Shown here: one piece after another, positions 18,291 through 27,375 of the stretch
Numbering within the stretch: position 1 is the first letter of the stretch
How the letters are laid out: the number at the start of each line of letters is the position of its first letter
Source: Tolypothrix brevis GSE-NOS-MK-07-07A
GTDB lineage: Bacteria; Cyanobacteriota; Cyanobacteriia; Cyanobacteriales; Nostocaceae
Assembly (NCBI GenBank): GCA_019358985.1
Contig: JAHHIJ010000032.1
Coordinates: 24,302 to 88,301 of the forward strand
Direction of reading: 5' to 3'
Length of the DNA stretch: 64,000 nucleotides
The notes under the pieces: generated by a model
What the model saw: only the letters and a program-made list of their open reading frames with translations
Databases searched by the model: none
What the model was told of the DNA's origin: nothing
Program-made: the position numbers and the translations under genes

Positions 18291-19793
18291 TTATTCTTCC
18301 GCTAACATGGGAGCTTTTTGGGTTATCATTTCTAATGATTCATCCTCGGAAGCGCTAGCAAAAGAGCCTTTCGGTTCTTTGAGGAAGAAGGCACACATAA
18401 AGGCGCAGATTAAAGCAGCTATACCCATTGTGGCAAAGAGTGTTGGTGGATTGGTTAAGCTGTAGATTGTCAGATAAACCACACCGCCGAAGTTACCGTA
18501 AGCGCCGACATTACCAGCAATTTGACCTGTGGCTTCTTTCTTAATTAAAGGTACGATACCGTAGGTTGCACCGCAGCCAGCTTGGGCAAAATATGCGGCT
18601 AATATAGTAACAGCGATCGCTAGGGGAAGAGGCCAGCTTTTGTTAATAAAATGTGTGATCAAATAGCTGACACCAATCCCAGCAGAAATAATTGTCATTG
18701 TCCATTTGCGAGAGCTAAATTTATCAGAAATTAAGCCACCGCTAGGACGAGAAATTAAGTTCATAAAGGGATAGATAGAAGCAATCATCCCCGCTACCAC
18801 ATGCTCTAAACCAAAGGTTTTTTCAAAAAATGCCGGCAGCATGGAAACCGCTGCCAGTTCCGAACCAAAGTTAGTAATGTATGTGAATTCGAGTAAAGCT
18901 ACTTGACCAAATTGATAGCGTTCTGAAGGGGCGTAAATTTTTCTGCCAGTTAATAGTTCTTGGTTGACTTTATAAGCTTGGTAGCTTTGATAAGCAAATA
19001 ATCCGAGTAACGCAACCCAAACCAAATACATTTGGCTGAGATTTAAGAAGTGAATGTTCTTTTGTTCTAAACGCCAAGCTAATAAACCTAAAGCGAAAAT
19101 TAAACCAAAGTTGGAAACAATCATTGCCCAGAAACTTTTGACACTGGTTACTTCCAAAGAACCATTTTTCTTAGGACGTTTGTAAGTTTTGCCGGCAGGA
19201 GTATCTTGAACGGTGTTGAAATAAATTACACCGTAAATTGCTGCAATTATACCTGTAAGAGCGATCGTCAAACGCCAGTTAGAAGCACCACCAGTCATAA
19301 AGCTAGCCGCAACCGCAATTATCGGTAAGGCAAATTCAGCCCCAAATGCCCCAAAGTTGCCCCAACCGCCATAAACCCCTTGAGCTATACCAATATCTTT
19401 CGGGGGAAACCATTCGGACACCATGCGGATACCGACGACAAACCCAGCACCGACAATTCCCATCAACAAGCGACTGATAACCAATTGGTTAAAGTTTTGT
19501 GACAGCGCTGTAGCCATACAGGGAACCACAGCAAACATCAGCAGCATTGAGTAAGTTATTCTCGGACCATAACGATCCAAAAGCATCCCAATTATAATTC
19601 GTGCTGGAATTGTCAGCGCTAAGTTGCAGATACCCAAAGTTTTAATTTGTTCGGGCGCCAGATGTAATTGCTTACCTATAGTTGTCGCAAAGGGAGCAAA
19701 GTTAAACCAACAAACGAAGGTGAGAAAAAAGGCAAACCAAGTCTGATGTAAGATGCGATAGCGACCGGTAAATGAAACTAAACCTTTGAGCAT
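18291..19793 (-). CDS. nrtP: Nitrate/nitrite permease, MFS (NrtP/NapA type)
   Basis: A 500-aa major-facilitator protein of the nitrate-nitrite porter family with about 12 membrane segments. It imports nitrate and nitrite across the plasma membrane. Family landmarks are FFLTFVCWFNFAPF in TM1, LDRYGPRITYS, the nitrate signature GVYGGWGNFGAFGAEFALP and GGVVYLTIYSL, and a basic cytoplasmic loop after TM6 (KTYKRPKKNGS). It sits between nirA and narB on the same strand, replacing the ABC-type nrtABCD found at this place in many freshwater species. The 259-base gap from nirA holds an array of palindromes. Confidence 0.93.
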   Translation of the reverse strand: MLKGLVSFTGRYRILHQTWFAFFLTFVCWFNFAPFATTIGKQLHLAPEQIKTLGICNLALTIPARIIIGMLLDRYGPRITYSMLLMFAVVPCMATALSQNFNQLVISRLLMGIVGAGFVVGIRMVSEWFPPKDIGIAQGVYGGWGNFGAFGAEFALPIIAVAASFMTGGASNWRLTIALTGIIAAIYGVIYFNTVQDTPAGKTYKRPKKNGSLEVTSVKSFWAMIVSNFGLIFALGLLAWRLEQKNIHFLNLSQMYLVWVALLGLFAYQSYQAYKVNQELLTGRKIYAPSERYQFGQVALLEFTYITNFGSELAAVSMLPAFFEKTFGLEHVVAGMIASIYPFMNLISRPSGGLISDKFSSRKWTMTIISAGIGVSYLITHFINKSWPLPLAIAVTILAAYFAQAGCGATYGIVPLIKKEATGQIAGNVGAYGNFGGVVYLTIYSLTNPPTLFATMGIAALICAFMCAFFLKEPKGSFASASEDESLEMITQKAPMLAEE

Positions 19794-19883
19794 TGAATTT
19801 TCCTAAGTAAAAACTGAATAATTGCGTAGAAAAATCTGTGGACAATTACATAATTGCCCTAAGATGTTGGTTGATAATTGTTA

Positions 19884-20045
19884 GTACGGACGTTCCGGCG
19901 GTTCTAGTACAGACGTTCCGGCGGAACGTCTCTACGACTACAGACGTTCCGGCGGAACGTCTCTACGGCACCTTTTGTACAGACGTTCCGGCGGAACGTC
20001 TCTACGGCACCTTTTGTACAGACGTTCCGGCGGAACGTCTCTACC
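19884..20045. repeat. Array of five palindromes between nirA and nrtP
   Basis: One incomplete and four complete copies of AGACGTTCCGG/CGGAACGTCT. Two neighbouring copies also share the spacer GGCACCTTTTGTAC, giving a roughly 40-bp period and showing tandem duplication. It lies in the nirA-nrtP transcript path, so the RNA would fold into a series of hairpins. It is not a CRISPR: each unit is itself a palindrome and the spacers are short and shared. Confidence 0.9.
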
Positions 20046-20072
20046 ACGCCCACTAACCACTAACCACTAACT
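20046..20072. repeat. TAACCAC heptanucleotide repeat at the nirA 3' end
   Basis: Consecutive copies of CTAACCA read as GTGGTTAGTGGTTAG on the nirA strand. They encode the last five residues and the stop codon of nirA. Confidence 0.8.
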
Positions 20073-21627
20073 CTTCTTGTGCGCGTGCGCCGAAGTTTTC
20101 TATTAGCAGTTGGCGTAATATTGGCTGCAAATCTTCGCAGGGTATGCTTTTGGTGACACAAGTTCCTAAATGTGCATCTTTACCAACTTTGCCGCCCATA
20201 TAAATGTCAACTCCTTCTAAAGTTTTGCCATTTTTGCGTACTTTAGTTCCCATTAACCCGATGTCTGCAACTTGCGGCTGTCCGCAGGAGTTAGGACAAC
20301 CTGTCCAGTGAATGCGTACAGTCCGAGTGAATGTTAACTCGCTTTCCAATGCTTTGATCATTGCCAAAGCGCGGTTTTTGGTTTCAATTAGGGCAAAGTT
20401 GCAAAATTGGGCGCCTGTGCAAGAAACTAGCGATCGCATTAACGAACCAGGCACAATTTGAAATCTTTCTAACAGATTTTCTGTTAAAAATGCTGTCAAT
20501 CTTGTATCAGCAATATTGGGGATAATCACGTTTTGCTCAACTGTGAGCCTAATTTCACTACTGCCGTAAACTTCTGCAATACGAGCAATTTCAAACATAT
20601 CATCGGCAAAGAATCGACCAACGGGAATGTTTAACCCGACGTAGTTTAATCCTGGTTGCTTTTGTTTGTATACGCCAATGTGGTCGCGTTTTTCCCAGTC
20701 GATTTCATCTTTGGCTGCTGCGGTAATTAATGACTTACCCAAACGGTTTTCGACTTCTGAGCGGAATTTGTCTAAACCCAATTCATCAATTAGCCACATT
20801 AAGCGCGATTTTTGGCGATTTGCGCGTAAACCGCGATCGCGATAAACTTCTAAAATCGCTCTACATACAGCAACTACATCTTCTGGAGGCACCCAAGCAT
20901 TTAACGGAATCGCTGCATCACACCGTTTGGCAGAGAAAAAGCCCCCAACCAGGACATTGAAGCCAAACTGAGGTGAGGAAAACTCTTTCCCCCCCTCCTT
21001 AAAAGCGGGGACAAAAGCCAAATCGTTGATTTCCGCATGAACTGAGTTATCACGTCCAGCGGTGATGGCGATGTTAAACTTACGCGGCAGGTTGCTAAAC
21101 TCTGAGTTACCAACGCCATTGTTGGTAATCATATCTTGAATTTGCTGTACCAACTCTCGCGTATCAAACAACTCCGAAGCATCCAATCCAGCTACGGGAT
21201 CGCCTGTAATGTTGCGAACGTTGTCCATTCCTGACTGTACAGTGGTTAAGCCAACAGCTTCAAATTTATTAAAGATATCTGGTAGATCTTCAATGCGGAT
21301 GCCTCGCAATTGGATATTCTGTCTAGTAGTGATGTCAGCGTAGCCGTCTTCACCGTAACGCTGCACTACTTCAGCTAGCACACGCATTTGATGAGAAGTT
21401 AGAATACCGTTAGGCATCCGCAACCGCATCATAAACTTGCCGGGAGTGGCTGGACGAAAGAACACACCCACCCATTTTAGCCGATGGTCGCGATCGCATT
21501 CGTCCATTGCTTCCCAACCGAAGGAGGCAAATTTTTCGATTTCTGCTTTAACGGCAAGTCCATCTTTTTCTGCTTTGAATTTCTCGAACTTGTTTAAGCT
21601 GGGTGTGGTAGTTGCTGTGTCTGTCAT
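20053..21627 (-). CDS. nirA: Ferredoxin-nitrite reductase
   Basis: A 524-aa sirohaem/4Fe-4S enzyme that reduces nitrite to ammonium with ferredoxin. Features in order are the duplicated ferrodoxin-like domains (FFRPATPGKFMMRLRMPNG, YADITTRQNIQLRGI, TVQSGMDNVRNITGDPVAGL), the sirohaem-contact NIAITAGRDNSVHAE, and the four cluster-binding cysteines in SCTGAQFCNFALIE and TGCPNSCGQPQ. It is first of the nirA-nrtP-narB series and has its own NtcA promoter. The last residues (LVVSG) and the stop are encoded by TAACCAC-type heptanucleotide repeat, so the C-terminal tail comes from repeat DNA. Confidence 0.95.
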   Translation of the reverse strand: MTDTATTTPSLNKFEKFKAEKDGLAVKAEIEKFASFGWEAMDECDRDHRLKWVGVFFRPATPGKFMMRLRMPNGILTSHQMRVLAEVVQRYGEDGYADITTRQNIQLRGIRIEDLPDIFNKFEAVGLTTVQSGMDNVRNITGDPVAGLDASELFDTRELVQQIQDMITNNGVGNSEFSNLPRKFNIAITAGRDNSVHAEINDLAFVPAFKEGGKEFSSPQFGFNVLVGGFFSAKRCDAAIPLNAWVPPEDVVAVCRAILEVYRDRGLRANRQKSRLMWLIDELGLDKFRSEVENRLGKSLITAAAKDEIDWEKRDHIGVYKQKQPGLNYVGLNIPVGRFFADDMFEIARIAEVYGSSEIRLTVEQNVIIPNIADTRLTAFLTENLLERFQIVPGSLMRSLVSCTGAQFCNFALIETKNRALAMIKALESELTFTRTVRIHWTGCPNSCGQPQVADIGLMGTKVRKNGKTLEGVDIYMGGKVGKDAHLGTCVTKSIPCEDLQPILRQLLIENFGARAQEELVVSG

Positions 21628-21795
21628 GAGTTGACTTCCGTTGCTTTGTTGCTAGTTCGCGTTTGAATATCTGAATGTAGTTTTATCGGTTTGTGAATGT
21701 ACGATTTTTTTTAAAGTAAATTTTTGAGTTTTACGACATTGCAAATTGATCAAAGCTCTTTTTTGACGAGGCTTGTAACAATTTGCTTGTTCCTA

Positions 21796-21837
21796 AGATT
21801 AAGGTTGGATGAATGTTAAAATCGTATAAATAGTTAC
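21796..21837 (-). promoter_or_regulatory. NtcA-activated promoter of nirA
   Basis: A perfect NtcA box, GTA-N8-TAC, at 21824-21837 (GTATAAATAGTTAC on the plus strand). On the minus strand exactly 22 bases separate it from TAATCT at 21796-21801, which fits the -10 consensus TAN3T. This is the canonical class II NtcA layout and predicts transcription start near 21790 with a leader of about 160 bases. Confidence 0.85.
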
Positions 21838-21855
21838 TAAATTTTAGTAAAATTG

Positions 21856-21886
21856 CAGATAATGCATGAACTTGATGCATTATCTG
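21856..21886. promoter_or_regulatory. Perfect 12-bp inverted repeat upstream of the nirA NtcA box
   Basis: CAGATAATGCAT and ATGCATTATCTG separated by GAACTTG. It lies 18 bases beyond the NtcA box in the divergent nirA/HEAT-repeat region. It could be an operator for a second nitrate regulator such as NtcB, or for the divergent gene. No family consensus was matched. Confidence 0.5.
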
Positions 21887-21914
21887 TATGAGAAAATTTG
21901 ATCAGAGCGATCGC

Positions 21915-22167
21915 ACTCCGAAAATTAATTATGCGTTGCCCGAAACCCTCGATTAGACGTAGCAGTGCTACGTCTCTACGTATGACTCTGGAAATATCTA
22001 TTACAGCAACTTTGGAGGACTTTAGTCCTCACTACAAACCTTATTTGAACCACACATCAAAAACCTATGTAGAGACGTAGCAATGCTACGTCTGTTACAT
22101 ATTTTTCGGGCAACGCATAATAAAAGAGTGGTGGATGTCTATACAGGCAATTAACTGGACATGATAT
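21915..22167. mobile_element. Two partial MITE-1 copies and a MITE-2 end
   Basis: Left part: ATTATGCGTTGCCCGAAA followed by the TAGCA-tip palindrome at 21955-21975 and a decayed GGAAATATCT end. Right part, inverted: palindrome at 22073-22093, TTTCGGGCAACGCATAAT, and GATGTCT at 22134-22140. Together they form a head-to-head pair. A lone GGACATGATAT end of the MITE-2 type follows, just before the HEAT-repeat gene. Confidence 0.65.
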
Positions 22168-22203
22168 AACAGCAAATAACCACCAACCAACAACTAATCA
22201 ATT

Positions 22204-23502
22204 GTGAACAACATCAACCAGCTTTTGGTGCAAGTGCAGGCAGCACACGATGCGGCTGATTGGTCACGAGTCTTGCAATGCGTGCAACAGTTCATTCTGG
22301 GAGAGGATGCCAAAGATTCAGAGATAGTTAAAAATCAAGAATATTTGCTGGAATTAGCACTCTGCGTTTTAAAAATGGGGGATTTTCAGCAACGCTGGGA
22401 AATTGGTAAAGTGTTTGTCCGTTTGGGAAATATTGCTATAACCCCGTTGATTGATATCCTAGAAGATGAAGATGCAGAGTCAGAATTGCGATGGTATGCA
22501 GTCCGGATTTTGGGAGAACTGAAAAATCCCATTGCGATCGCATCCCTGGTAAAATTTCTTCAAGCCAATGAAAATGAAGAATTTAAGGCGATTGCTGCTA
22601 CCGCCTTAGCAAAAATTGGAAAAAGTGCCATCAGTGCTTTATCAGGACTTTTAGCATCCAAAGATACACGAGTTTTTGCAGTGCGATCGCTTTCTTACAT
22701 CCGTCAACCAGAAATTATTACACCTCTATTAAGTGTGGTGAAAGATCCCCTAGTTGAAATCCGCGCTATTGCCATTGAAGCTCTCAGCAGCTTTCACGAT
22801 CCTCGTATTCCACCGATTCTTTTAAATGCTTTAACTGATGTCGCTAGTGCTGTTAGACGTGAAGCTGTGCTTAGTTTGAGTGTTCGCACTGACTTACATC
22901 AAGAATTAGATTTGGTGGTGAAACTCCAACCCAAGCTTCATGACCTTAATATAGAAGTTGCCCAAGCAGCAGTAGTTGCACTTTCGCGAATCGGTACTGA
23001 TGAGGCGGCAAAACAGTTATTTTTAGTGCTAATATCGCCCCAGACACCAATAAAATTACAACTTGAAATTATCCGCGCCCTGAGTTGGATGAAGACATTA
23101 TCCAGTTTAGAATATCTCCAAGAAGCATTTAATCAACTTTCATTGGAGACAGTGTGGTTAGAAATTGTCACAGTTTTAGGTCGAGTCAAGGATTCAACAT
23201 TAATTGAGAAAGCAACTGTAATTTTACTTTCAATAGTGCGATCGCAACATCCAGCAATTGAGATTGCCTCAATTAAAAGTGCGATCGCTTTATCTTTAGG
23301 ACAATTAGGCAATATTGAGGCAATTGAACCATTGATTTATCTTCTAACAGATAATAATGAAGTCGTCAGATTGCACATCGTCGCTGCACTAAAGAATCTC
23401 GCAGCAGAAACCGCTTATCAACAATTGCAACAATTATTAAATAATCCCACCCTGACACCAGATTTACGCGAAGGAATTACCGCAGCTTTGGCGGAATGGT
23501 AA
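22204..23502 (+). CDS. HEAT-repeat protein
   Basis: A 432-aa protein made of repeated helix pairs of the HEAT/PBS-lyase type: AVRILGELKNPIAIASLVKFL, AIAATALAKIGKSAI, AVRSLSYIRQPEIITPLLSV, AVLSLSV and further copies to the end. No catalytic motif is seen, so it is probably a protein-binding scaffold. Some relatives attach bilins to phycobiliproteins, but nothing specific to that is visible. It starts with GTG at 22204 and is divergent from nirA; a link to nitrite reduction is possible from position only. The upstream DNA is filled with MITE copies. Confidence 0.82.
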   Translation: MNNINQLLVQVQAAHDAADWSRVLQCVQQFILGEDAKDSEIVKNQEYLLELALCVLKMGDFQQRWEIGKVFVRLGNIAITPLIDILEDEDAESELRWYAVRILGELKNPIAIASLVKFLQANENEEFKAIAATALAKIGKSAISALSGLLASKDTRVFAVRSLSYIRQPEIITPLLSVVKDPLVEIRAIAIEALSSFHDPRIPPILLNALTDVASAVRREAVLSLSVRTDLHQELDLVVKLQPKLHDLNIEVAQAAVVALSRIGTDEAAKQLFLVLISPQTPIKLQLEIIRALSWMKTLSSLEYLQEAFNQLSLETVWLEIVTVLGRVKDSTLIEKATVILLSIVRSQHPAIEIASIKSAIALSLGQLGNIEAIEPLIYLLTDNNEVVRLHIVAALKNLAAETAYQQLQQLLNNPTLTPDLREGITAALAEW

Positions 23503-23505
23503 TAC

Positions 23506-23532
23506 GTAGTAAGCACGAAGAGTGCTTACTAC
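23506..23532. terminator. Perfect 11-bp hairpin between the HEAT gene and ftsX
   Basis: GTAGTAAGCAC and GTGCTTACTAC around a GAAGA loop, three bases after the HEAT-gene stop. A degenerate relative (AGCGCTGAAGCGCTTACTACG) follows ftsX near 24603. Probably a repeat that also acts as a terminator or mRNA end. Confidence 0.6.
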
Positions 23533-23554
23533 CCTAGCCACATTTATTCTCAAC

Positions 23555-24496
23555 ATGCCAAAATGTGGACGCGAAACTAATACATCGGTATTTAGTGTGT
23601 TTAAATTTTTTACGAAACTTGACTATTTGTTAAAAGAAACTTTCCTCGGCTTGCTGCGAGGAGGTTGGATGAATTGGGCGGCGGTGAGTACCGTTACTGT
23701 GTTATTATTTTTATTCGGGTTGAGTCTGCAAAGTTCTTGGCAATTAGAAAAGCTGCTTAACCAATTTGGTAGCCAGCTAGAAGTCTCAGTATACCTGAAT
23801 GCGGGTGCTACGGTTGAAGCGATCGCTCCAATAGTTGAGAAATTACCTCAAGTAGCGGCGATGCAAACAATCACCAAAGAGCAAGCTTGGAATAAACTAG
23901 TAAAGGAACTAGGAATTTCTGATATTGAAGGTGTCACCCAGCAGTTAGGCGATAATCCTTTAGTTGATGAGATTAAGGTCAAAGCACGTAACTCCCAAGT
24001 TGTCCCCAATTTAGCGACGCAACTTGCTAAAATACCCCAAGTTAATTCAGTGCAGTATGTAGATGAAGCTGTGCAACGTATTGCTCAGTTACATACTGGG
24101 TTGAATTGGATTACTTTAACAATTACCATAATTTTGACTTCCACAGCGATCGCAGTCACTAGCACCACAATTCGCTTAATTGTTCTTGCACGACGTCGGG
24201 AAATTGAAATTATGGAACTTGTGGGTGCAACTTCGACTTGGATTTATCTACCGTTTATTTTACAAGGAATTGCTTTTGGTTTAGTTGGTGGTGCGATCGC
24301 TTGGAGTTTCATTTCTCTAATCCAACAGTTTATCACTAAATTGCTCAGTAATCAACCTGAGTTTATCCAATTTCTCACCAACGGTTTGCAACTCACTAGC
24401 GGACAAACTTTATTATTACCTTTGATTCTCCTGGGTTTTGGTGCCACAGTCGGATTCTTAGGAAGTTTGTTTGCAGTGCGTCGATTTGCTAGATAA
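23555..24496 (+). CDS. ftsX: Cell-division permease-like protein FtsX
   Basis: A roughly 313-aa membrane protein of the FtsX family, the ABC-permease-like partner of FtsE that couples septum assembly to peptidoglycan hydrolases. After a short cytoplasmic start comes TM1 (AAVSTVTVLLFLFGLSL), then an extracytoplasmic domain (LEVSVYLNAGATVEAIAPI, ITKEQAWNKLVKELG) and three C-terminal membrane segments around VLARRREIEIMELVGATSTWIYLPFILQG. The ATG at 23555 is used; a GTG at 23597 (VFKFFTKLDYLLKETF) would match the usual FtsX start better. No ftsE is adjacent. Confidence 0.92.
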   Translation: MPKCGRETNTSVFSVFKFFTKLDYLLKETFLGLLRGGWMNWAAVSTVTVLLFLFGLSLQSSWQLEKLLNQFGSQLEVSVYLNAGATVEAIAPIVEKLPQVAAMQTITKEQAWNKLVKELGISDIEGVTQQLGDNPLVDEIKVKARNSQVVPNLATQLAKIPQVNSVQYVDEAVQRIAQLHTGLNWITLTITIILTSTAIAVTSTTIRLIVLARRREIEIMELVGATSTWIYLPFILQGIAFGLVGGAIAWSFISLIQQFITKLLSNQPEFIQFLTNGLQLTSGQTLLLPLILLGFGATVGFLGSLFAVRRFAR

Positions 24497-24626
24497 TAAT
24501 TATAATTCCTAGTCGGCGCTACCCTGCGGGAAAGCTTCGCTAACAGCGCTGAAAAAATCCCCAATTTCACAGTCGGGTACCGTAACACATATTCAAAATA
24601 AAAGCGCTGAAGCGCTTACTACGTTC

Positions 24627-25985
24627 TTAAATTTTAATATTCGACAACGGATTAAACAAGCGGGAAAATTCACCATTTTCAAATGTTTCATCCCAATTTG
24701 TGGGTAAACGATGAGGATTAGGATTTTCCCGTGTGGGTACCCGCATAAAAATGTAATCACACTTAACATTATCTAACTTCGTCTGGGAAGTAATTAACCA
24801 ATCTTCGATGTAAGCACCGGTAAGAGTTGCACCTCTCAAATCGGTTTTATTTAATTCCGTTTGTCCTAAATTCGCTCTCGAAAAATCTGCATCTTGGAAG
24901 TTAGATGCACTAAGATTCGCTCCTATTAAGCTAGCATCCTTGATATTCGCTCCCTGCAAATTTATATTTTGCAAGTTCCAGCCGTTCAAATTTTTATTTT
25001 GTAAGTCTTTCGTAACCAGCAATTCTCGTAATTGCAGATCATCAAGATAAGTTGTTCCCACAGCGGCAAGATCCAACTTTTTCGCTTGATACCAGCAAGT
25101 GCGTGTCAAAATAGCCGTGGTAAAGCTGGTATTTTTCAGTCTGGCTTGGGTAAAGTCCGCATCTGTCAAATCGCAGCCTTGGAAACTAGTTCCATATTTT
25201 GTCACAAAAGCGATCGCTAAATTCCGAGTTAAGCTTTGCTTTTCATCTCCAAATAAGGCATGACAACTGACATAAGCACTAAGTAATATTACTGCTACTG
25301 ACACTATTAATGCTACCCCACCAGAAATCAAATTGACCATTGCTGCTGCCACAGCCACGGCTCCAGCTATTGCCCCCGCAACTGACACTGTTACTGTCAC
25401 TGCAAGCAATCCAGCGATAATTCCGGCAAATGCGGCGGCTCCAGCTATGACTACTGCCCCTGCCGCTACAATTACTACTGATATTGAGGCAGTAACAATT
25501 ACTGCTACTATCGGGGCTAATTCCATGACGCTTGTAACTGCTACTCCAGCCCAAGCTACTGCTACTATAGCTGTCCAAGCGATCGCAGCCAAACCAGAAG
25601 CGATCATTGCCATGATCAAAAATCCCCAGGCTGCTGACAATCCCCGGCGGATAATGGTAATAAAAAACACTAGCAAGAGGATCAAGCTAACTACCACAAC
25701 ATAAATATTTTCGCGGTGATTGTTAACGAGAATAAATCCTAGCAGGGAACCGCCAACGGCTGATAGCAGTCCGGATATTGCCGATAGGAGTAATGCAAAT
25801 ATTAGCAAAGCGATCGCCCAACGGCGTTGTAAACCTGCTTTGGCGTTGCAAAAATTTGCACTCTTGAGAATGGCACCATTAAAATCTGTACCACGAATAT
25901 CAGAATCAGAGAAATCTGCGCCGGTTAAATCTTGCCCTTTAAAGGATTTGCCTCTGAGCTTTCCACGGCGATAATTTTGAGCCAT
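24627..25985 (-). CDS. Pentapeptide-repeat protein with large hydrophobic insert
   Basis: A roughly 452-aa protein. Residues 10-50 are pentapeptide repeats (GQDLTGADFSDSDIRGTDF). Residues about 58-250 form a long run of membrane-like sequence of extreme Ala/Val/Ile content (AVIVTASISVVIVAAGAVVI). From about 265 to 400 the repeats resume (GCDLTDADFTQARLKNTSF, GANLSASNFQDADFSRANL). The repeats should stack as a right-handed square helix on either side of a membrane domain with several segments. Function unknown. The ATG at 25985 is preferred over the TTG six bases earlier. It converges on ftsX. Confidence 0.8.
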   Translation of the reverse strand: MAQNYRRGKLRGKSFKGQDLTGADFSDSDIRGTDFNGAILKSANFCNAKAGLQRRWAIALLIFALLLSAISGLLSAVGGSLLGFILVNNHRENIYVVVVSLILLLVFFITIIRRGLSAAWGFLIMAMIASGLAAIAWTAIVAVAWAGVAVTSVMELAPIVAVIVTASISVVIVAAGAVVIAGAAAFAGIIAGLLAVTVTVSVAGAIAGAVAVAAAMVNLISGGVALIVSVAVILLSAYVSCHALFGDEKQSLTRNLAIAFVTKYGTSFQGCDLTDADFTQARLKNTSFTTAILTRTCWYQAKKLDLAAVGTTYLDDLQLRELLVTKDLQNKNLNGWNLQNINLQGANIKDASLIGANLSASNFQDADFSRANLGQTELNKTDLRGATLTGAYIEDWLITSQTKLDNVKCDYIFMRVPTRENPNPHRLPTNWDETFENGEFSRLFNPLSNIKI

Positions 25986-26296
25986 GTTCAATTTGAACAG
26001 AGTGGGACACTTTTTGCTACAGGTTGTAGGATATCAGTTTTTGGTGAGTTTATTTCTGTTATGTATTTAAATTTAAAAATCTAGTAGTCCACCTTCCGCA
26101 CCCAAAACGGTCACAATCTGTTATTACTGAGGTTAATTCATCAATTGTAATTTACGCTACGCGATCGCTACAGGGTTGTATAGTGTGACCAATTGGTAGT
26201 AAACAAGGTTTGACGCAACGGATATTGAGTGTAAAAGATGTGCCGACAGCCTCAAACAATTGCAGGTTAATTGGTTTGCGAGTTTTGGGATAGGTC
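25986..26296. other. Intergenic, no gene seen
   Basis: About 310 bases between two minus-strand genes. One GCGATCGC octamer; no terminator, operator or RNA gene recognised. Confidence 0.5.
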
Positions 26297-27286
26297 TTAT
26301 GAGTAAGCAAAGGCAATTTTAATAACTGCTATTTTTCTGACTAGCGTCATCTCTCCGGTTTTGATATCCACAGTGAATAAAGAATTCATTGGCTCATGAT
26401 TGATATTAGCCACTGCATATAGTTCTCCTAGTGGAGAAACACTTAAGCTGAGTAAGTCATTTTCTAAAGGTTTATTGTTGAAGTGCAATTCTGACAACTT
26501 AATAATTAGTGGTTTGCCAGTGATTAGTGAATTATTCTCCATGTCTAACTGCACCAAATGCATACGGTGTCCTATCCCCATGCTTGTAGCATAAATTTTT
26601 CTATTAACTGGGGATTGAGTGAGATTGCTATAGCGTTGGTCTGGTTGCAGGTCGGGTAAAACAAGTCCATCATAAGTTACTTTACCCGTCTTGTAGTCAA
26701 TAGTTGCTAACTCAAAGGGTGGGGCACCCGCTCTTAGACTAACTATGCCCAGAAGCTTGCCATCTTTAGTTTCGAGCAGACTTTCTAAAGTACTATTTTC
26801 CTGTTTAAATCCCCACACTTTTAGAGCTTTGTGAATTCGAGAAGACTTGTCAGTTTTAATAAATACAAGACGATTAAAATTGCCCTTTTGCGTGTGTGCT
26901 ACACAGGTAATAATGAACATCCCGTTGGATAGAGGAGTGAGGCTTGTTAGCCTTTCGCGAGGCTGCTTATGGAAGGCTTTAGGGGCAGTTTTAGTATGTG
27001 TATTTAGGTTGTCAACGATGTGAGCCGAGATTGGAGAGTGTAATAACTGTTTACCAGTTTGTATATCTAAAGATATTAGAGATATTTGAGGGGTCGTGTG
27101 GGCTATATTTTTCCTCTCTGAAGTATGCAATGGTCTTCCTACTACATTACAAATCTTTCTTGCAGTTTCATTGGCTACATTTGCACTAACTATATCTATA
27201 TTGTTGCTGGTCGCAAAGTGTACTCCATAAATTACGGAAGACTTCTGCACAGCAGTTTCTTGAATCTTGGGATTTATATTGGACAT
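26297..27286 (-). CDS. Hypothetical protein, beta-propeller-like
   Basis: A 329-aa protein of no recognised family. Repeating short motifs (ISLISLDIQTGKQLL, ELATIDYKTGKVTYDG, HLVQLDMENNSLITGKP, SLFTVDIKTGEMTLV) with a D-x-x-T-G-K/E-x pattern about 50-70 residues apart suggest blades of a beta-propeller similar to PQQ or quinoprotein repeats. No signal peptide or membrane segment. It is divergent from the accessory caspase region and its role is unknown. Confidence 0.6.
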   Translation of the reverse strand: MSNINPKIQETAVQKSSVIYGVHFATSNNIDIVSANVANETARKICNVVGRPLHTSERKNIAHTTPQISLISLDIQTGKQLLHSPISAHIVDNLNTHTKTAPKAFHKQPRERLTSLTPLSNGMFIITCVAHTQKGNFNRLVFIKTDKSSRIHKALKVWGFKQENSTLESLLETKDGKLLGIVSLRAGAPPFELATIDYKTGKVTYDGLVLPDLQPDQRYSNLTQSPVNRKIYATSMGIGHRMHLVQLDMENNSLITGKPLIIKLSELHFNNKPLENDLLSLSVSPLGELYAVANINHEPMNSLFTVDIKTGEMTLVRKIAVIKIAFAYS

Positions 27287-27375
27287 ATCTTGTTAGTGTC
27301 CTCTAGAAATACTACTTGCAAATATAGCATTAAAATCTATTTACTGTACTTACATGTGCATAAGTTGATTTGGCT

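Noticed and set aside
19884..20045. Palindrome array as a CRISPR
   Set aside because: Repeats are themselves full palindromes, spacers are short and shared, and no cas genes are near.
25333..25704. 123-codon frame opposite the pentapeptide-repeat gene
   Set aside because: It is a shadow of the Ala/Val-rich region on the other strand; the Ala/Thr-rich translation follows from biased composition.
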